Shown here piece after piece: positions 43,847 through 52,607 of a DNA stretch of 64,000 nucleotides. The DNA comes from JAJDTT01 sp965116695 (lineage in GTDB: Bacteria; Acidobacteriota; UBA6911; RPQK01; JAJDTT01). Below the pieces are notes generated by a model that ran no database searches, was not told where the DNA came from, and saw only the letters and a list, made by a program, of their open reading frames with translations. The stretch's first letter is position 1. Each line of letters opens with the position of its first letter. The stretch is from contig OZ220706.1 in NCBI GenBank assembly GCA_965116695.1, positions 1,178,001 through 1,242,000 on the forward strand, read 5' to 3'. The translations under genes and the position numbers were made by a program.

Positions 43847-44095
43847 ATGCAGGGCAAAGTGTTGCAACGGCGCGTTTCCACTCCAGAGGAACCATCTCTC
43901 ACATCTTCCGATCTGACCGACGAGTCGCGTTTACGCACGGCGAGCTGGGCATTTCGGCGATTCCACGGGCAGTGTTTCTGGTACCTGCGCGCCGACCTGG
44001 AAATCACGCTCGCAGACGTCCCCATGATTGTCGATGGCCTGAGAAAGAACGGCGGCCATTCCGGATTTCTGCTCGCTGCGAAGCTATGCCGCTAA
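43847..44095 (+). CDS. Small protein upstream of AbiEii toxin, putative antitoxin
   Basis: 82 residues. An AAGGAG site lies seven bases before the ATG. The C-terminal half (CFWYLRADLEITLADVPMIV, then DGLRKNGGHSGFLLAAKLCR) has the look of a small family commonly found directly before nucleotidyltransferase-like toxins: an aromatic FW core and a GGxxGxxxAxxL end. It overlaps the toxin gene by 10 bp (44086-44095), the usual arrangement of an antitoxin-toxin operon. The antitoxin role is inferred from position; it is much shorter than canonical AbiEi. Confidence 0.65.
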   Translation: MQGKVLQRRVSTPEEPSLTSSDLTDESRLRTASWAFRRFHGQCFWYLRADLEITLADVPMIVDGLRKNGGHSGFLLAAKLCR

Positions 44096-44886
44096 CGACC
44101 GCGCAAGCCGAAGTTCTGCGCCGGATCGCCTCGAATCGCAGCCCGGAAAATGATGTCGCCGGCGCTACGGTCCTCCATCGAGACGCCGATTCGCCACGAT
44201 TCTCAGACGATATCGATCTGTTCCACGACCTGGACGACAGCATCGCGCGGAGCGCGGCGGCGGATGCCAAATCGCTGCGGCACGCCGGATATGTGTTCTC
44301 ATGGCTAATGCGCACCCCGACATTCCAACGAGCTCTTGTGGAAATCGCGGATCAGCAGTTGAAAATGGAATGGGCCTACGACAGCGCCTTCCGCTTTTTT
44401 CCGGTCCAGAAGGACGAGCTCTGCGGTTATCGGCTGCACGACGCCGACGCTGCTACCAACAAGGTTCTGGCCCTGGCTGGCCGCAGTGAGATTCGCGACT
44501 TCGTGGATGTGTTGCACCTGCATGACACGTATCTTTCACTCGGCACTCTGGTATGGGCGGCGAGCGGCAAAGACCCCGGCTTCACGCCGGAGTTCCTGCT
44601 GGACCAGATGGGACGGCACGTCGCCTACCGGCAGACAGATCTTGATCGTCTCAGGTTGAAGGAACCGCTTGATCTCAGAAGACTGAAGCTGCGCTGGATC
44701 GCGGCGGTGGATTCGGCGGAAACGACCGTGAACACACTCCCTCCTGAAGAGGTGGGCGGCCTCTATCTCGGACCGGATCTACAGCCTCGGAACCCGGATC
44801 CGGCTTCGCCCGATTTTCCCCGGATGACACGCCACTTCGGGCGCGTTCGAGGGGCCTGGCCGACGCTTTCGCCGTACCTGGGGTGA
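44086..44886 (+). CDS. AbiEii/AbiGii-family nucleotidyltransferase toxin
   Basis: 266 residues. The nucleotidyltransferase signature is GATVLHR...FSDDIDLFHD (about 26-48), with the paired acidic residues expected for metal binding. Later segments such as NKVLALAGRSEIRDFVDVLHL match the conserved K/D-rich second half of AbiEii proteins. Relatives add nucleotides to tRNA or other targets and cause abortive infection or growth arrest. ATG 44086 is within the end of the small upstream gene and matches the start seen in the remnant copy. Local codon use is slightly less GC-rich than the neighbours. Confidence 0.8.
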   Translation: MPLTTAQAEVLRRIASNRSPENDVAGATVLHRDADSPRFSDDIDLFHDLDDSIARSAAADAKSLRHAGYVFSWLMRTPTFQRALVEIADQQLKMEWAYDSAFRFFPVQKDELCGYRLHDADAATNKVLALAGRSEIRDFVDVLHLHDTYLSLGTLVWAASGKDPGFTPEFLLDQMGRHVAYRQTDLDRLRLKEPLDLRRLKLRWIAAVDSAETTVNTLPPEEVGGLYLGPDLQPRNPDPASPDFPRMTRHFGRVRGAWPTLSPYLG

Positions 44887-44903
44887 CGGTTCTCTTGAGA
44901 GGA

Positions 44904-44931
44904 AAGAGGGCACCCACACAAGGGGTGCCCC
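44904..44931. repeat. Family C dispersed repeat copy
   Basis: AAGAGGGCACCCACACAAGG, continuing to GGTGCCCC, is nearly the reverse complement of the element at 31921-31948. It can form a hairpin through GGGCACC/GGTGCCC. It lies 18 bp after the toxin gene and before the 3' end of the TonB-like gene, between convergent genes. Confidence 0.6.
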
Positions 44932-44980
44932 GACATACGGACAGCATCGGCCGTACCCCCGGCTGGAACAGCTGTCGTCA

Positions 44981-45826
44981 CTATCTCCTGAACCGCACGT
45001 TCAGCGTCAGCTCGCTGGTGACGATCTCTCCCTTGGAGATGGCCGGCAGGAAACGCCACGAGTTGCGGACCGTGTCGAGGGCCATCTGGTCCAGCTTCTC
45101 GTCGACACCCTCCACCACTTCAAGATCGTAGACGCCTCCCCACGGACTGATCATGACGCTGACGACCACCACCACCGGATCTTTCAGGTGGGCGGCGGCG
45201 TTCGGGAGTTTCGGTTCGGAGCCCTCCGCGAGAACGGTGGGAATGACCTCCGAGTCGGGAAAGTATCCGCGGAGCCGGGCGTCAATGTCCGAAGCCCTGT
45301 GGAGGATTCCATATCCGCGGGTGAAGCCGATGTCCCGCACCATGGCGGCCGAATTGGCCGCCTTCAGATCCAACTCGGTCACCATGGAGGCCAACTGGTC
45401 GAACTGTTCCCCGGTAAGGGGCTCCAGTTCCAGAATTCGTCCTCCCACCTTGAGGTAGCACCTGTCGGGAGGCGCCGCGAACTGGTACCGCCCCGCGATG
45501 TTGAATCCCAGGTAGGAGTGGGGCTTGATCAGGCCGCTCACCTGGTAGACCTCTCTCGGGTTGGGCGGATCCTCCCGGACGATCAGGTGTCCCCGTCCGG
45601 TTCGGCCCTCGGCGTCCACCAGGACCAACTCGTAGGCCCGCACCGCTTCGAAGCTGTCCCCCAGGTTGATGAAATTGAGGATCGCCATCGCCGGGTCCAG
45701 CAATTCCACCGTCACGACGCGTTGATCGGACAGATAGAGAAAATACCGGGACCCCTCCGCAGCGACGGAAACTCCGGAGAGGATCCAGACCATCAGTCCC
45801 AGAAACATTCCCGGCTTCTTCCACAT
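44981..45826 (-). CDS. Secreted protein with TonB C-terminal-like domain
   Basis: 281 residues. A signal peptide or anchor (about 6-23, GMFLGLMVWILSGVSVAA) is followed by a beta-rich middle with repeated Tyr-rich strands. The C-terminal domain at about 195-281 (VVVVVSVMISPWGGVYDLEV and SWRFLPAISKGEIVTSEL) matches the TonB energy-transducer fold. There is no Pro-rich periplasmic spacer, so it may not be a classical transducer; many Acidobacteria carry stand-alone TonB_C proteins. ATG 45826 is chosen to give the signal segment. It is divergent from a DUF4097-VWFA gene; the 109-bp interval contains a GTCTAgaTAGAC palindrome at about 45905-45916. Confidence 0.75.
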   Translation of the reverse strand: MWKKPGMFLGLMVWILSGVSVAAEGSRYFLYLSDQRVVTVELLDPAMAILNFINLGDSFEAVRAYELVLVDAEGRTGRGHLIVREDPPNPREVYQVSGLIKPHSYLGFNIAGRYQFAAPPDRCYLKVGGRILELEPLTGEQFDQLASMVTELDLKAANSAAMVRDIGFTRGYGILHRASDIDARLRGYFPDSEVIPTVLAEGSEPKLPNAAAHLKDPVVVVVSVMISPWGGVYDLEVVEGVDEKLDQMALDTVRNSWRFLPAISKGEIVTSELTLNVRFRR

Positions 45827-45935
45827 AGGCCAGCACTCCGCGATCCGGAATATCAAAGGGTCACCAATTCTCGCTGCCGCTGAACCCAATACGCGGCCCC
45901 CTCGTCTAGATAGACGTAATCAGGAAGACGAAAGG

Positions 45936-47816
45936 TTGAGACGAATCTCAGGCGCTCCAATTCCACTCCTCGTCGTCGCCCTGTTCCTGACTCCCGCCTC
46001 CCGGGCATCCGAATCCACCGGGGAGCAACTGCTTTCGGTGGCGCCGGGTGGAACGCTCCAGGTCCACAACGACTACGGGCGAACGTTCATCCGGGGTTGG
46101 GACGGCGACCGGGTCAAGCTCAGGTTTCGGAAGCTGGCTTCCGATCCGAGTCGGCTGGGAAAGATCATCCTCAAGACCCTGGAAGGCCCCAAGCAGACAC
46201 AGATCTCGGTTCGATTCGACGATCACGTTTCGGAATCCGCCTACCTGGAGATTCATGCTCCACGCTCGCTCGGCATCCTGGTATGGGGAACCCATAGTGC
46301 CATCGAACTCCACGGGTTGGAAGGTCCGGTGCAGGCCTGGACCTTGTCCGGACTGCTGACCTCGGAGGACGTCACCTCATCCGTTTCCCTTCGCACCCAG
46401 AGCGGCGACATCCTCTTTCGAACCGGAACCCAACCCGTCGGCGACATCCGTCTGGAGTCGTTCGGCGGAAAAATCACCTGTCAACTGAGCCCGGATCTGG
46501 ACCTCCGGGGATGGATCCGAGCCGGCGGCACCCTCTCCTGGAACGGGGAATTGGAATTGCGGAACGGATCCCTGCAGAGGAACCTGGGGATCGGGGGACC
46601 GCTGCTCTACGCCAGCAGCCTCAGCGGCAACGTGCTCTGCAAGATCTTTCGGCCCGACGGCATTCGCAAACCGACGAAGAGAGTTGACCGGGCGCCGGTC
46701 GAACGGGTGCTTCCCCCAGCTGAAGTCCCAAGCATCTCCCAGGTCCCGGAGGCGAATCGGGAACGAGAAGTTCCTCCTCCGGTGGTGGAGAACCCTCCGT
46801 CCGACGAATCGGAGGCGTCTGCGGGATCCGGCGATCCGGACCACACGCGAGTAACGGCTCCGGGTTCCGGATACTCTTTCAAGGTCCTGGTGAACTGGGT
46901 CTACCTGAACGTTTCCGTTCGGGATCCGCGGAACAACCGGAGCGTCTCGAACCTGACGCGGGACGACTTCCTGGTCTACGAGGACGACGTGCTCCAGACC
47001 GTCGAGAAGTTCGAACCCGCCGAGGCGCCGTTCCGGGTGCTCCTGTTGTTGGACGTGAGCGGAAGCACGCGGCCCCATCTGGACCTGCTCCAGCGGGCTT
47101 CGGCCGACTTTTCCCGGGAAATCAAGACCAACGACCAGATCGCGGTTGCCACCTTCAATTCCCGCAGTTGGCTGATCCTTCCCTTCACCAGCGATCGCGA
47201 GAAGGTCCGCACCGCCATCGACGGGATCTACTCCGGCGGCGGCACGGCGCTTTACGACGCCCTCATGGACTCCTTGACCCGGTACTCGGACGAAAGCCAC
47301 GCGCGGCAAGCCATCGTGGTCTTTACGGACGGCATCGACAACCAGCTCACGGGAAACTTCGCCGAGGGTTCCCGCACCACTTTCGGGCAACTGTTCGGAG
47401 AGATCCGGGAGTCGGATTCCCTGATTTATCCCATCTTCCTGGATCACCGAAACAACGTCGGCCCGAAGCCGCGCGGGATGTTGGGGGGCCTTCTTCAGAA
47501 GATTCCACAGCGAAGGCGTCCGAACATCTCCATCAAGCAACAGGACCGGAACGTCTACCTCCAGGCGCGCCGGCAGCTCGCCAGCATCGCCGATCAGACG
47601 GGTGCGCGGTTCTATTCGCCGCGGCGGATCCAGGAGTTGGAAACCATTTTCTCGGAAATCGCGGACGATCTCCGGGTGCGGTACCTGCTCGCCTACAACG
47701 TTCCCCAGCCGCAGCGGGACCGGTCGTGGCGCTCCATCCGGGTCGAGATCCGGGATCGTCCGGACCTGCTGACGCGCACGCGGCAGGGATACTACTCCGG
47801 CCCGGGTTCGGACTGA
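45936..47816 (+). CDS. Secreted DUF4097-like beta-helix/VWFA fusion protein
   Basis: 626 residues with a TTG start. The signal peptide is about 1-24. Residues 30-240 form a right-handed beta-solenoid-like DUF4097 adhesin region (LQVHNDYGRTFIRGWDGDRV, SSVSLRTQSGDILFRTG, GDIRLESFGGKI). A Pro/Glu-rich linker (250-310) leads to a VWFA-related module: a sandwich at 315-365 and a VWA with intact MIDAS DVSGS at 373-377, GGGTALYDALMDSL and FTDGIDN. The end is DDLRVRYLLAYNVP and a late RQGYYSG strand. It is a large surface or periplasmic protein whose ligand is unknown; it is divergent from the TonB-like gene. Confidence 0.85.
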   Translation: MRRISGAPIPLLVVALFLTPASRASESTGEQLLSVAPGGTLQVHNDYGRTFIRGWDGDRVKLRFRKLASDPSRLGKIILKTLEGPKQTQISVRFDDHVSESAYLEIHAPRSLGILVWGTHSAIELHGLEGPVQAWTLSGLLTSEDVTSSVSLRTQSGDILFRTGTQPVGDIRLESFGGKITCQLSPDLDLRGWIRAGGTLSWNGELELRNGSLQRNLGIGGPLLYASSLSGNVLCKIFRPDGIRKPTKRVDRAPVERVLPPAEVPSISQVPEANREREVPPPVVENPPSDESEASAGSGDPDHTRVTAPGSGYSFKVLVNWVYLNVSVRDPRNNRSVSNLTRDDFLVYEDDVLQTVEKFEPAEAPFRVLLLLDVSGSTRPHLDLLQRASADFSREIKTNDQIAVATFNSRSWLILPFTSDREKVRTAIDGIYSGGGTALYDALMDSLTRYSDESHARQAIVVFTDGIDNQLTGNFAEGSRTTFGQLFGEIRESDSLIYPIFLDHRNNVGPKPRGMLGGLLQKIPQRRRPNISIKQQDRNVYLQARRQLASIADQTGARFYSPRRIQELETIFSEIADDLRVRYLLAYNVPQPQRDRSWRSIRVEIRDRPDLLTRTRQGYYSGPGSD

Positions 47817-47950
47817 CCTTCCCTGTGACGATTCCGCGTCGTACCGCCACGCAGCCGCCAGTTTGCCCGTTCTTCGCCTGAGTGGGGCCTCCGGACCTTT
47901 CGTACGCGCGACCTCCATTCGGATTCCGGGGGAGGCCAGTCGTTCAAACG

Positions 47951-48120
47951 AAAGAGGGCACTCTCAAGGGGGGCCCCTGCGAAATGCGGGTTGGACCTGC
48001 CGTGATGGGTGGGTGAGGAGTTTGGAGACAATCGCGGCGGATTCGTAACTGGATCAATGACGAAGAGATAGAATCGGAGGCTTTCCAGCCTTCGATTCGG
48101 GGGGACAGGAAAGTCCCCCC
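47951..48120. repeat. Intergenic repeats: partial family C and family B hairpin
   Basis: The 319-bp interval 47817-48135 between convergent genes holds a partial family C copy at about 47951-47978 (AAAGAGGGCACTCTCAAGGG...) and a family B hairpin with an 8-bp stem: GGGGGGAC at 48099-48106 and GTCCCCCC at 48113-48120, loop AGGAAA, the same loop as at 528-533. No gene was recognised in the rest of the interval. Confidence 0.6.
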
Positions 48121-48135
48121 TCCTATCATGCGGAA

Positions 48136-49053
48136 CTACGCAGCCGGGACGGTGAGGTAACCGGCGACCTGATTCCGGATGATGCGTGTGATCACCACTT
48201 CGTAGGGCTTTTCGACCCCGTCCACGAAGAAGTAGACCGGCTCGTTGGCGTATTGGCGCTTCTTTTGGATCCGCTTGCGGCCCACGTAGATGTCCAGATC
48301 GTACCGCTGTTTCCTGGCGTTGGCGTCCCGCAAGTTCAGATGAACGTCGAGGACCTTGATGAACCCTCCCTTTTCCTGCAGCTCGAATTCGATCTTTTCC
48401 CGCTCCAGAGACCGGGAGAGCTCCGCCAGGCGGCCGCTGGTGGCGTCCAGATCGCGGTCCAGCCGATCCAGCCTCCGCTTCGAATTGGCCAGGCCGGCCC
48501 GGTTGACGCCGGCGATCTCCGTCAGGTTGGTCAGACCGGCCGAGACCTGGTCCACCCGCTTGCGGACACCCTCGTTCGCCTTCCGGAGCCCCTCGGTTTC
48601 GCCTTGGAGCTTCGTGATGTCCCCCCGGTCCGCCTTGTTCACGGCCATCGATTTCAGGCCCTGGGTCTGCTGCTCCTGCTCCGACTTCAGGCCCTGGAAC
48701 AGATCCCGATACTGGCTCAGCTCCTTGTCCTGGGATTGGATGTGGTTCCCCCGCTTGGCAGCCCCTTCCTCCAGCGTCCGGATCTTTTCGCCGGAACTCT
48801 CCAGGATTCGCTTCAACTGATCCAGCCGCGACTCGCTGTCCGTCAGGTCCTGGTTGAGACGCTGGATCTCCTGGTGCGTGTCCCAGAAGAGGTATCCCCC
48901 CAGACCCAGGCCAATTCCGACCATCGTCCAGATCACCGCTCCGGCGAGGCGGGCCGCCCGGTGAGGGGCCGGAACCGGCTCCCGGTCAGGCTCTCCTCCC
49001 ACCGCCGCCAGCAACGGATCCGCAAACTGTTTCTTCTCATCCGATCTATCCAT
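48136..49053 (-). CDS. Membrane-anchored coiled-coil protein, unknown function
   Basis: 305 residues. An N-terminal cytoplasmic stretch is followed by one membrane span (about 36-57, LAGAVIWTMVGIGLGLGGYL). A long, heptad-patterned coiled coil runs from about 58 to 230 (IQRLNQDLTDSESRLDQLKR and similar). The C-terminal 70 residues fold as beta strands (KVLDVHLNLRDANARKQRYD; EVVITRIIRNQVAGYLTV). The start at 49053 is supported by a GGGAGG site about seven bases before the ATG. Its length and layout suggest an extracytoplasmic spacer or envelope-linked scaffold; no family was recognised. Confidence 0.7.
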   Translation of the reverse strand: MDRSDEKKQFADPLLAAVGGEPDREPVPAPHRAARLAGAVIWTMVGIGLGLGGYLFWDTHQEIQRLNQDLTDSESRLDQLKRILESSGEKIRTLEEGAAKRGNHIQSQDKELSQYRDLFQGLKSEQEQQTQGLKSMAVNKADRGDITKLQGETEGLRKANEGVRKRVDQVSAGLTNLTEIAGVNRAGLANSKRRLDRLDRDLDATSGRLAELSRSLEREKIEFELQEKGGFIKVLDVHLNLRDANARKQRYDLDIYVGRKRIQKKRQYANEPVYFFVDGVEKPYEVVITRIIRNQVAGYLTVPAA

Positions 49054-49263
49054 TTCGATCCTCCCTGCTACCTGTTTCAGACCTCGCCAGATCAACAGTG
49101 ATCTGCCTGTTTGGATAGACGATGGGGAGTTCCGGAAGGTTCAGACGCGGGGACAACGCCGTGTCCGGCGGGTTTTTGCCCCACGCTGCGAAGCCGGCGG
49201 GACCCGGTCGGGCGTCGACTCTCACGCCGGAATGAGACCGACTTGTATAGAATAAAAGGCCTG

Positions 49264-49679
49264 ATGTCGCGTGCCGCGGGAGTGATGATTTTCATGGGAT
49301 TGGCCCTGCCCGCCTTCATCATCTACAGCATCTTTGTCTCCGGACCGTCCACTCCCGGATTGTCCGAAGCGGTGGAGATCACCGAGCAGTTCGACCATCT
49401 GGCCGGTGGCGATTTCCGGGTTCTCAGCGTCCATTCGGCCGGACCCACCGTCCGAGCCAAGATCGTCCTGGAGCCGCCCGCCACGGATGACGGCGACATG
49501 CACCTGAGGGGATTGAACGCCCAGTACGACTTCCAGTCGGTATTGGGGCGAGAACAGGATCTGGGGGTCGTGGTGGGCGAAACCGACGAAGCCGGAAGCT
49601 TCAGGTCTCTGGGCATGATCTTCTTTTCCGCGGCGACACAGCAGTCCCGCTTTCGCCGTATCGCCGCCGGGCCTGCCGA

Positions 49680-49683
<4 letters not shown>
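49264..49683 (+). CDS. Small single-span membrane protein upstream of gcvT
   Basis: 139 residues. The hydrophobic segment at 5-25 (AGVMIFMGLALPAFIIYSIF) is followed by an extracytoplasmic beta-rich part (FDHLAGGDFRVLSVHS; ARVRAKIVLEPP-like strands) with no recognised domain. ATG 49264 has an AAAAGG run four bases upstream and TATAGAAT at 49246-49253 that could be a -10 box. The gene overlaps gcvT by 4 bp (ATGA), so it heads the glycine-cleavage operon although no metabolic role is apparent. A longer in-frame ATG at 49111 looks unlikely. Confidence 0.55.
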
Positions 49684-50762
<1,079 letters not shown>

Positions 50763-50861
50763 TCGGTGTTGAATCATCGAGCCGGGTTGGTTAAATAGTG
50801 AACGCCCCTAAGCGGGGAGGGCGCCCGGCGGTTCGGGCCCCGAAACCAGAAGGAAGTGAAG

Positions 50862-51257
50862 ATGACGATCCCGGAAGGGCTTCGATACACCAGGGAACAT
50901 GAATGGATCCGTGTCCTGGAGGAGGGCCGTGGCCGCGTGGGCATCACGTATCACGCCCAGGATGAACTCGGCGACGTGGTTTTCGTCGAACTCCCCCGGG
51001 CGGGCGACAATCTGGGCGGTGACGACGTCTTCGGCACCGTGGAATCGGTCAAGGCGGTCTCCGACCTCTACAGCCCGGTCTCGGGCAGAGTCACCGAGGT
51101 CAACGAATCCCTGGAAGAGCAACCGGAGCTGGTCAACGACGACCCCTACGGTGAGGGCTGGATGATCCAGGTGGAACTGGGCGACCCCGCCGAGCTGGAC
51201 GGGCTCATGTCCGCCCAGGAGTACGCCGCGTACCTGGCTGAGGAATCCGGCCACTGA
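50862..51257 (+). CDS. gcvH: Glycine cleavage system H protein
   Basis: 131 residues. The shuttle protein of the system; its lipoyl arm is on Lys64 in VESVKAVSDLY. EHEWIRVLEEGRGRVGITYH at the front and the MIQVELGDPAELDGLM end are typical. ATG 50862 is preferred over GTG 50856 because AGAAGGA lies about seven bases upstream. gcvPA starts 12 bp downstream. The gap before it (50763-50861) contains CCCCTAAGCGGGG and GGGCGCCC palindromes of unknown role. Confidence 0.96.
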   Translation: MTIPEGLRYTREHEWIRVLEEGRGRVGITYHAQDELGDVVFVELPRAGDNLGGDDVFGTVESVKAVSDLYSPVSGRVTEVNESLEEQPELVNDDPYGEGWMIQVELGDPAELDGLMSAQEYAAYLAEESGH

Positions 51258-51269
51258 TCCGGTTGACCC

Positions 51270-52607
51270 ATGCGCTACATTTCGCTGACCCCGGAAGAGA
51301 GACACCTCATGCTCCAGGCCATCGGCGTGGAGAAGTCGGAGGACCTGTTCGAGTCCATCCCGGTGGGAGTCCGCCTGGGCCGGCCGCTGGATCTGCCGGA
51401 GCCGCTCTCCGAATCGTCGCTTCTGGCCGATTTCAAGTCCATGGGCCGCAAGAACGCCTGCGGCGAGGATTTCGCCTACTTTCTGGGCGCAGGCGCGTAC
51501 CACCACTTCATTCCCTCCGTCATCGATACCCTGGTTTCGCGCTCCGAATACTTCACCGCCTATACGCCCTACCAGCCGGAAATCAGTCAGGGAACTCTCC
51601 AGGCCATCTTCGAATACCAGACCCTTGTCGCTCAGCTCACCGGGATGGAAGTGGCCAACGCCAGCCTCTACGACGGGGCCAGCGCCCTGGCCGAAGCGGT
51701 CATGATGGCCTCCCGGGTGACCCGCCGGCCGCGAATCCTGGTCCCGGAGGCGCTCCATCCGAACTACCGGAAGGTCCTCGGCACCTATACGGGAAACCAC
51801 CTTTCCGTGACCTCCGTCCCCGCCAATTCCGCGGGCTCCATGGATCCGGAGACCGTGGACGCCCTCCTGGACGACCGGACGGCGGCGGTCGTGGTCCAGT
51901 CCCCCAACTTCTTCGGCGTCGTGGAGGAGATGGAAGAATTGGGCCGGCTGGCTCACCGGCGCCGCGCTCTGCTGGTGGCCGTCACCACCGAGGCGCTCTC
52001 CCTGGGGCTCCTGAAACCGCCGGGAGAGATGGGCGCCGACATCGTGGCCGGCGAGGGACAGAGCCTGGGACTTCCTCTGAGCTTCGGCGGGCCCTATCTC
52101 GGACTCTTCGCCACCCGCGACCGTTACAAGCGGCAGATGCCGGGCCGCCTCGTGGGCCAGACCGTGGACCGGAAAGACCGGCGAGGTTTCGTCCTGACCC
52201 TCTCCACCCGGGAGCAGCACATCCGCCGCGAGAAGGCCACCTCCAACATCTGCACCAACCAGGGCCTCTGCGCCCTGGCCGTGGCCATCTTCCTGTCCAC
52301 TCTGGGCAAGAAGGGCATTCGAGAGCTGGCCGAGCAGAACCTGAAGAAGGCCCACTACCTCCGGCGAAGTCTGGCCGGCCGCCTGGTCTTCCCGGGGCCC
52401 GTCTTCAACGAAATGGTGATCCGGGTCGACGATCCCGAGAGTCTCAACCGGGAGCTCTACCGGGAAGGAATCATCGGCGGGCTGCCGCTGGGAACCTGGT
52501 TTCCGTCCCGCCGGGACCAGATGCTGGTCTGTGTCACCGACCAGAACACCCGGCGCCAGATCGACCGCTTCATCCGCGTTCTCCAGCAAAGCCGCGTGAC
52601 CGTATGA
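51270..52607 (+). CDS. gcvPA: Glycine dehydrogenase (decarboxylating) subunit 1
   Basis: 445 residues. The N-terminal half of split P protein, which with GcvPB decarboxylates glycine using PLP. Family features are YISLTPEERHLMLQAIGVE, FLGAGAYHHFIPSVID, the YTPYQPEISQGTLQAIFEYQ motif, LYDGASALAEAVMMA, and TSNICTNQGLCALAVAIFLS. This subunit lacks the PLP lysine. It overlaps gcvPB by 4 bp (ATGA), which fits the fixed 1:1 assembly of the two halves. Confidence 0.96.
   Translation: MRYISLTPEERHLMLQAIGVEKSEDLFESIPVGVRLGRPLDLPEPLSESSLLADFKSMGRKNACGEDFAYFLGAGAYHHFIPSVIDTLVSRSEYFTAYTPYQPEISQGTLQAIFEYQTLVAQLTGMEVANASLYDGASALAEAVMMASRVTRRPRILVPEALHPNYRKVLGTYTGNHLSVTSVPANSAGSMDPETVDALLDDRTAAVVVQSPNFFGVVEEMEELGRLAHRRRALLVAVTTEALSLGLLKPPGEMGADIVAGEGQSLGLPLSFGGPYLGLFATRDRYKRQMPGRLVGQTVDRKDRRGFVLTLSTREQHIRREKATSNICTNQGLCALAVAIFLSTLGKKGIRELAEQNLKKAHYLRRSLAGRLVFPGPVFNEMVIRVDDPESLNRELYREGIIGGLPLGTWFPSRRDQMLVCVTDQNTRRQIDRFIRVLQQSRVTV

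Noticed and set aside
47985..47998. GCGAAATGCGGGTT resembling the end of the 196-469 mobile element
   Set aside because: The match is only about 10 bases and there is no opposite end nearby.
50763..50861. Possible glycine riboswitch before gcvH, and the region before gcvT
   Set aside because: Only short G/C palindromes are visible; the conserved aptamer cores were not recognised.
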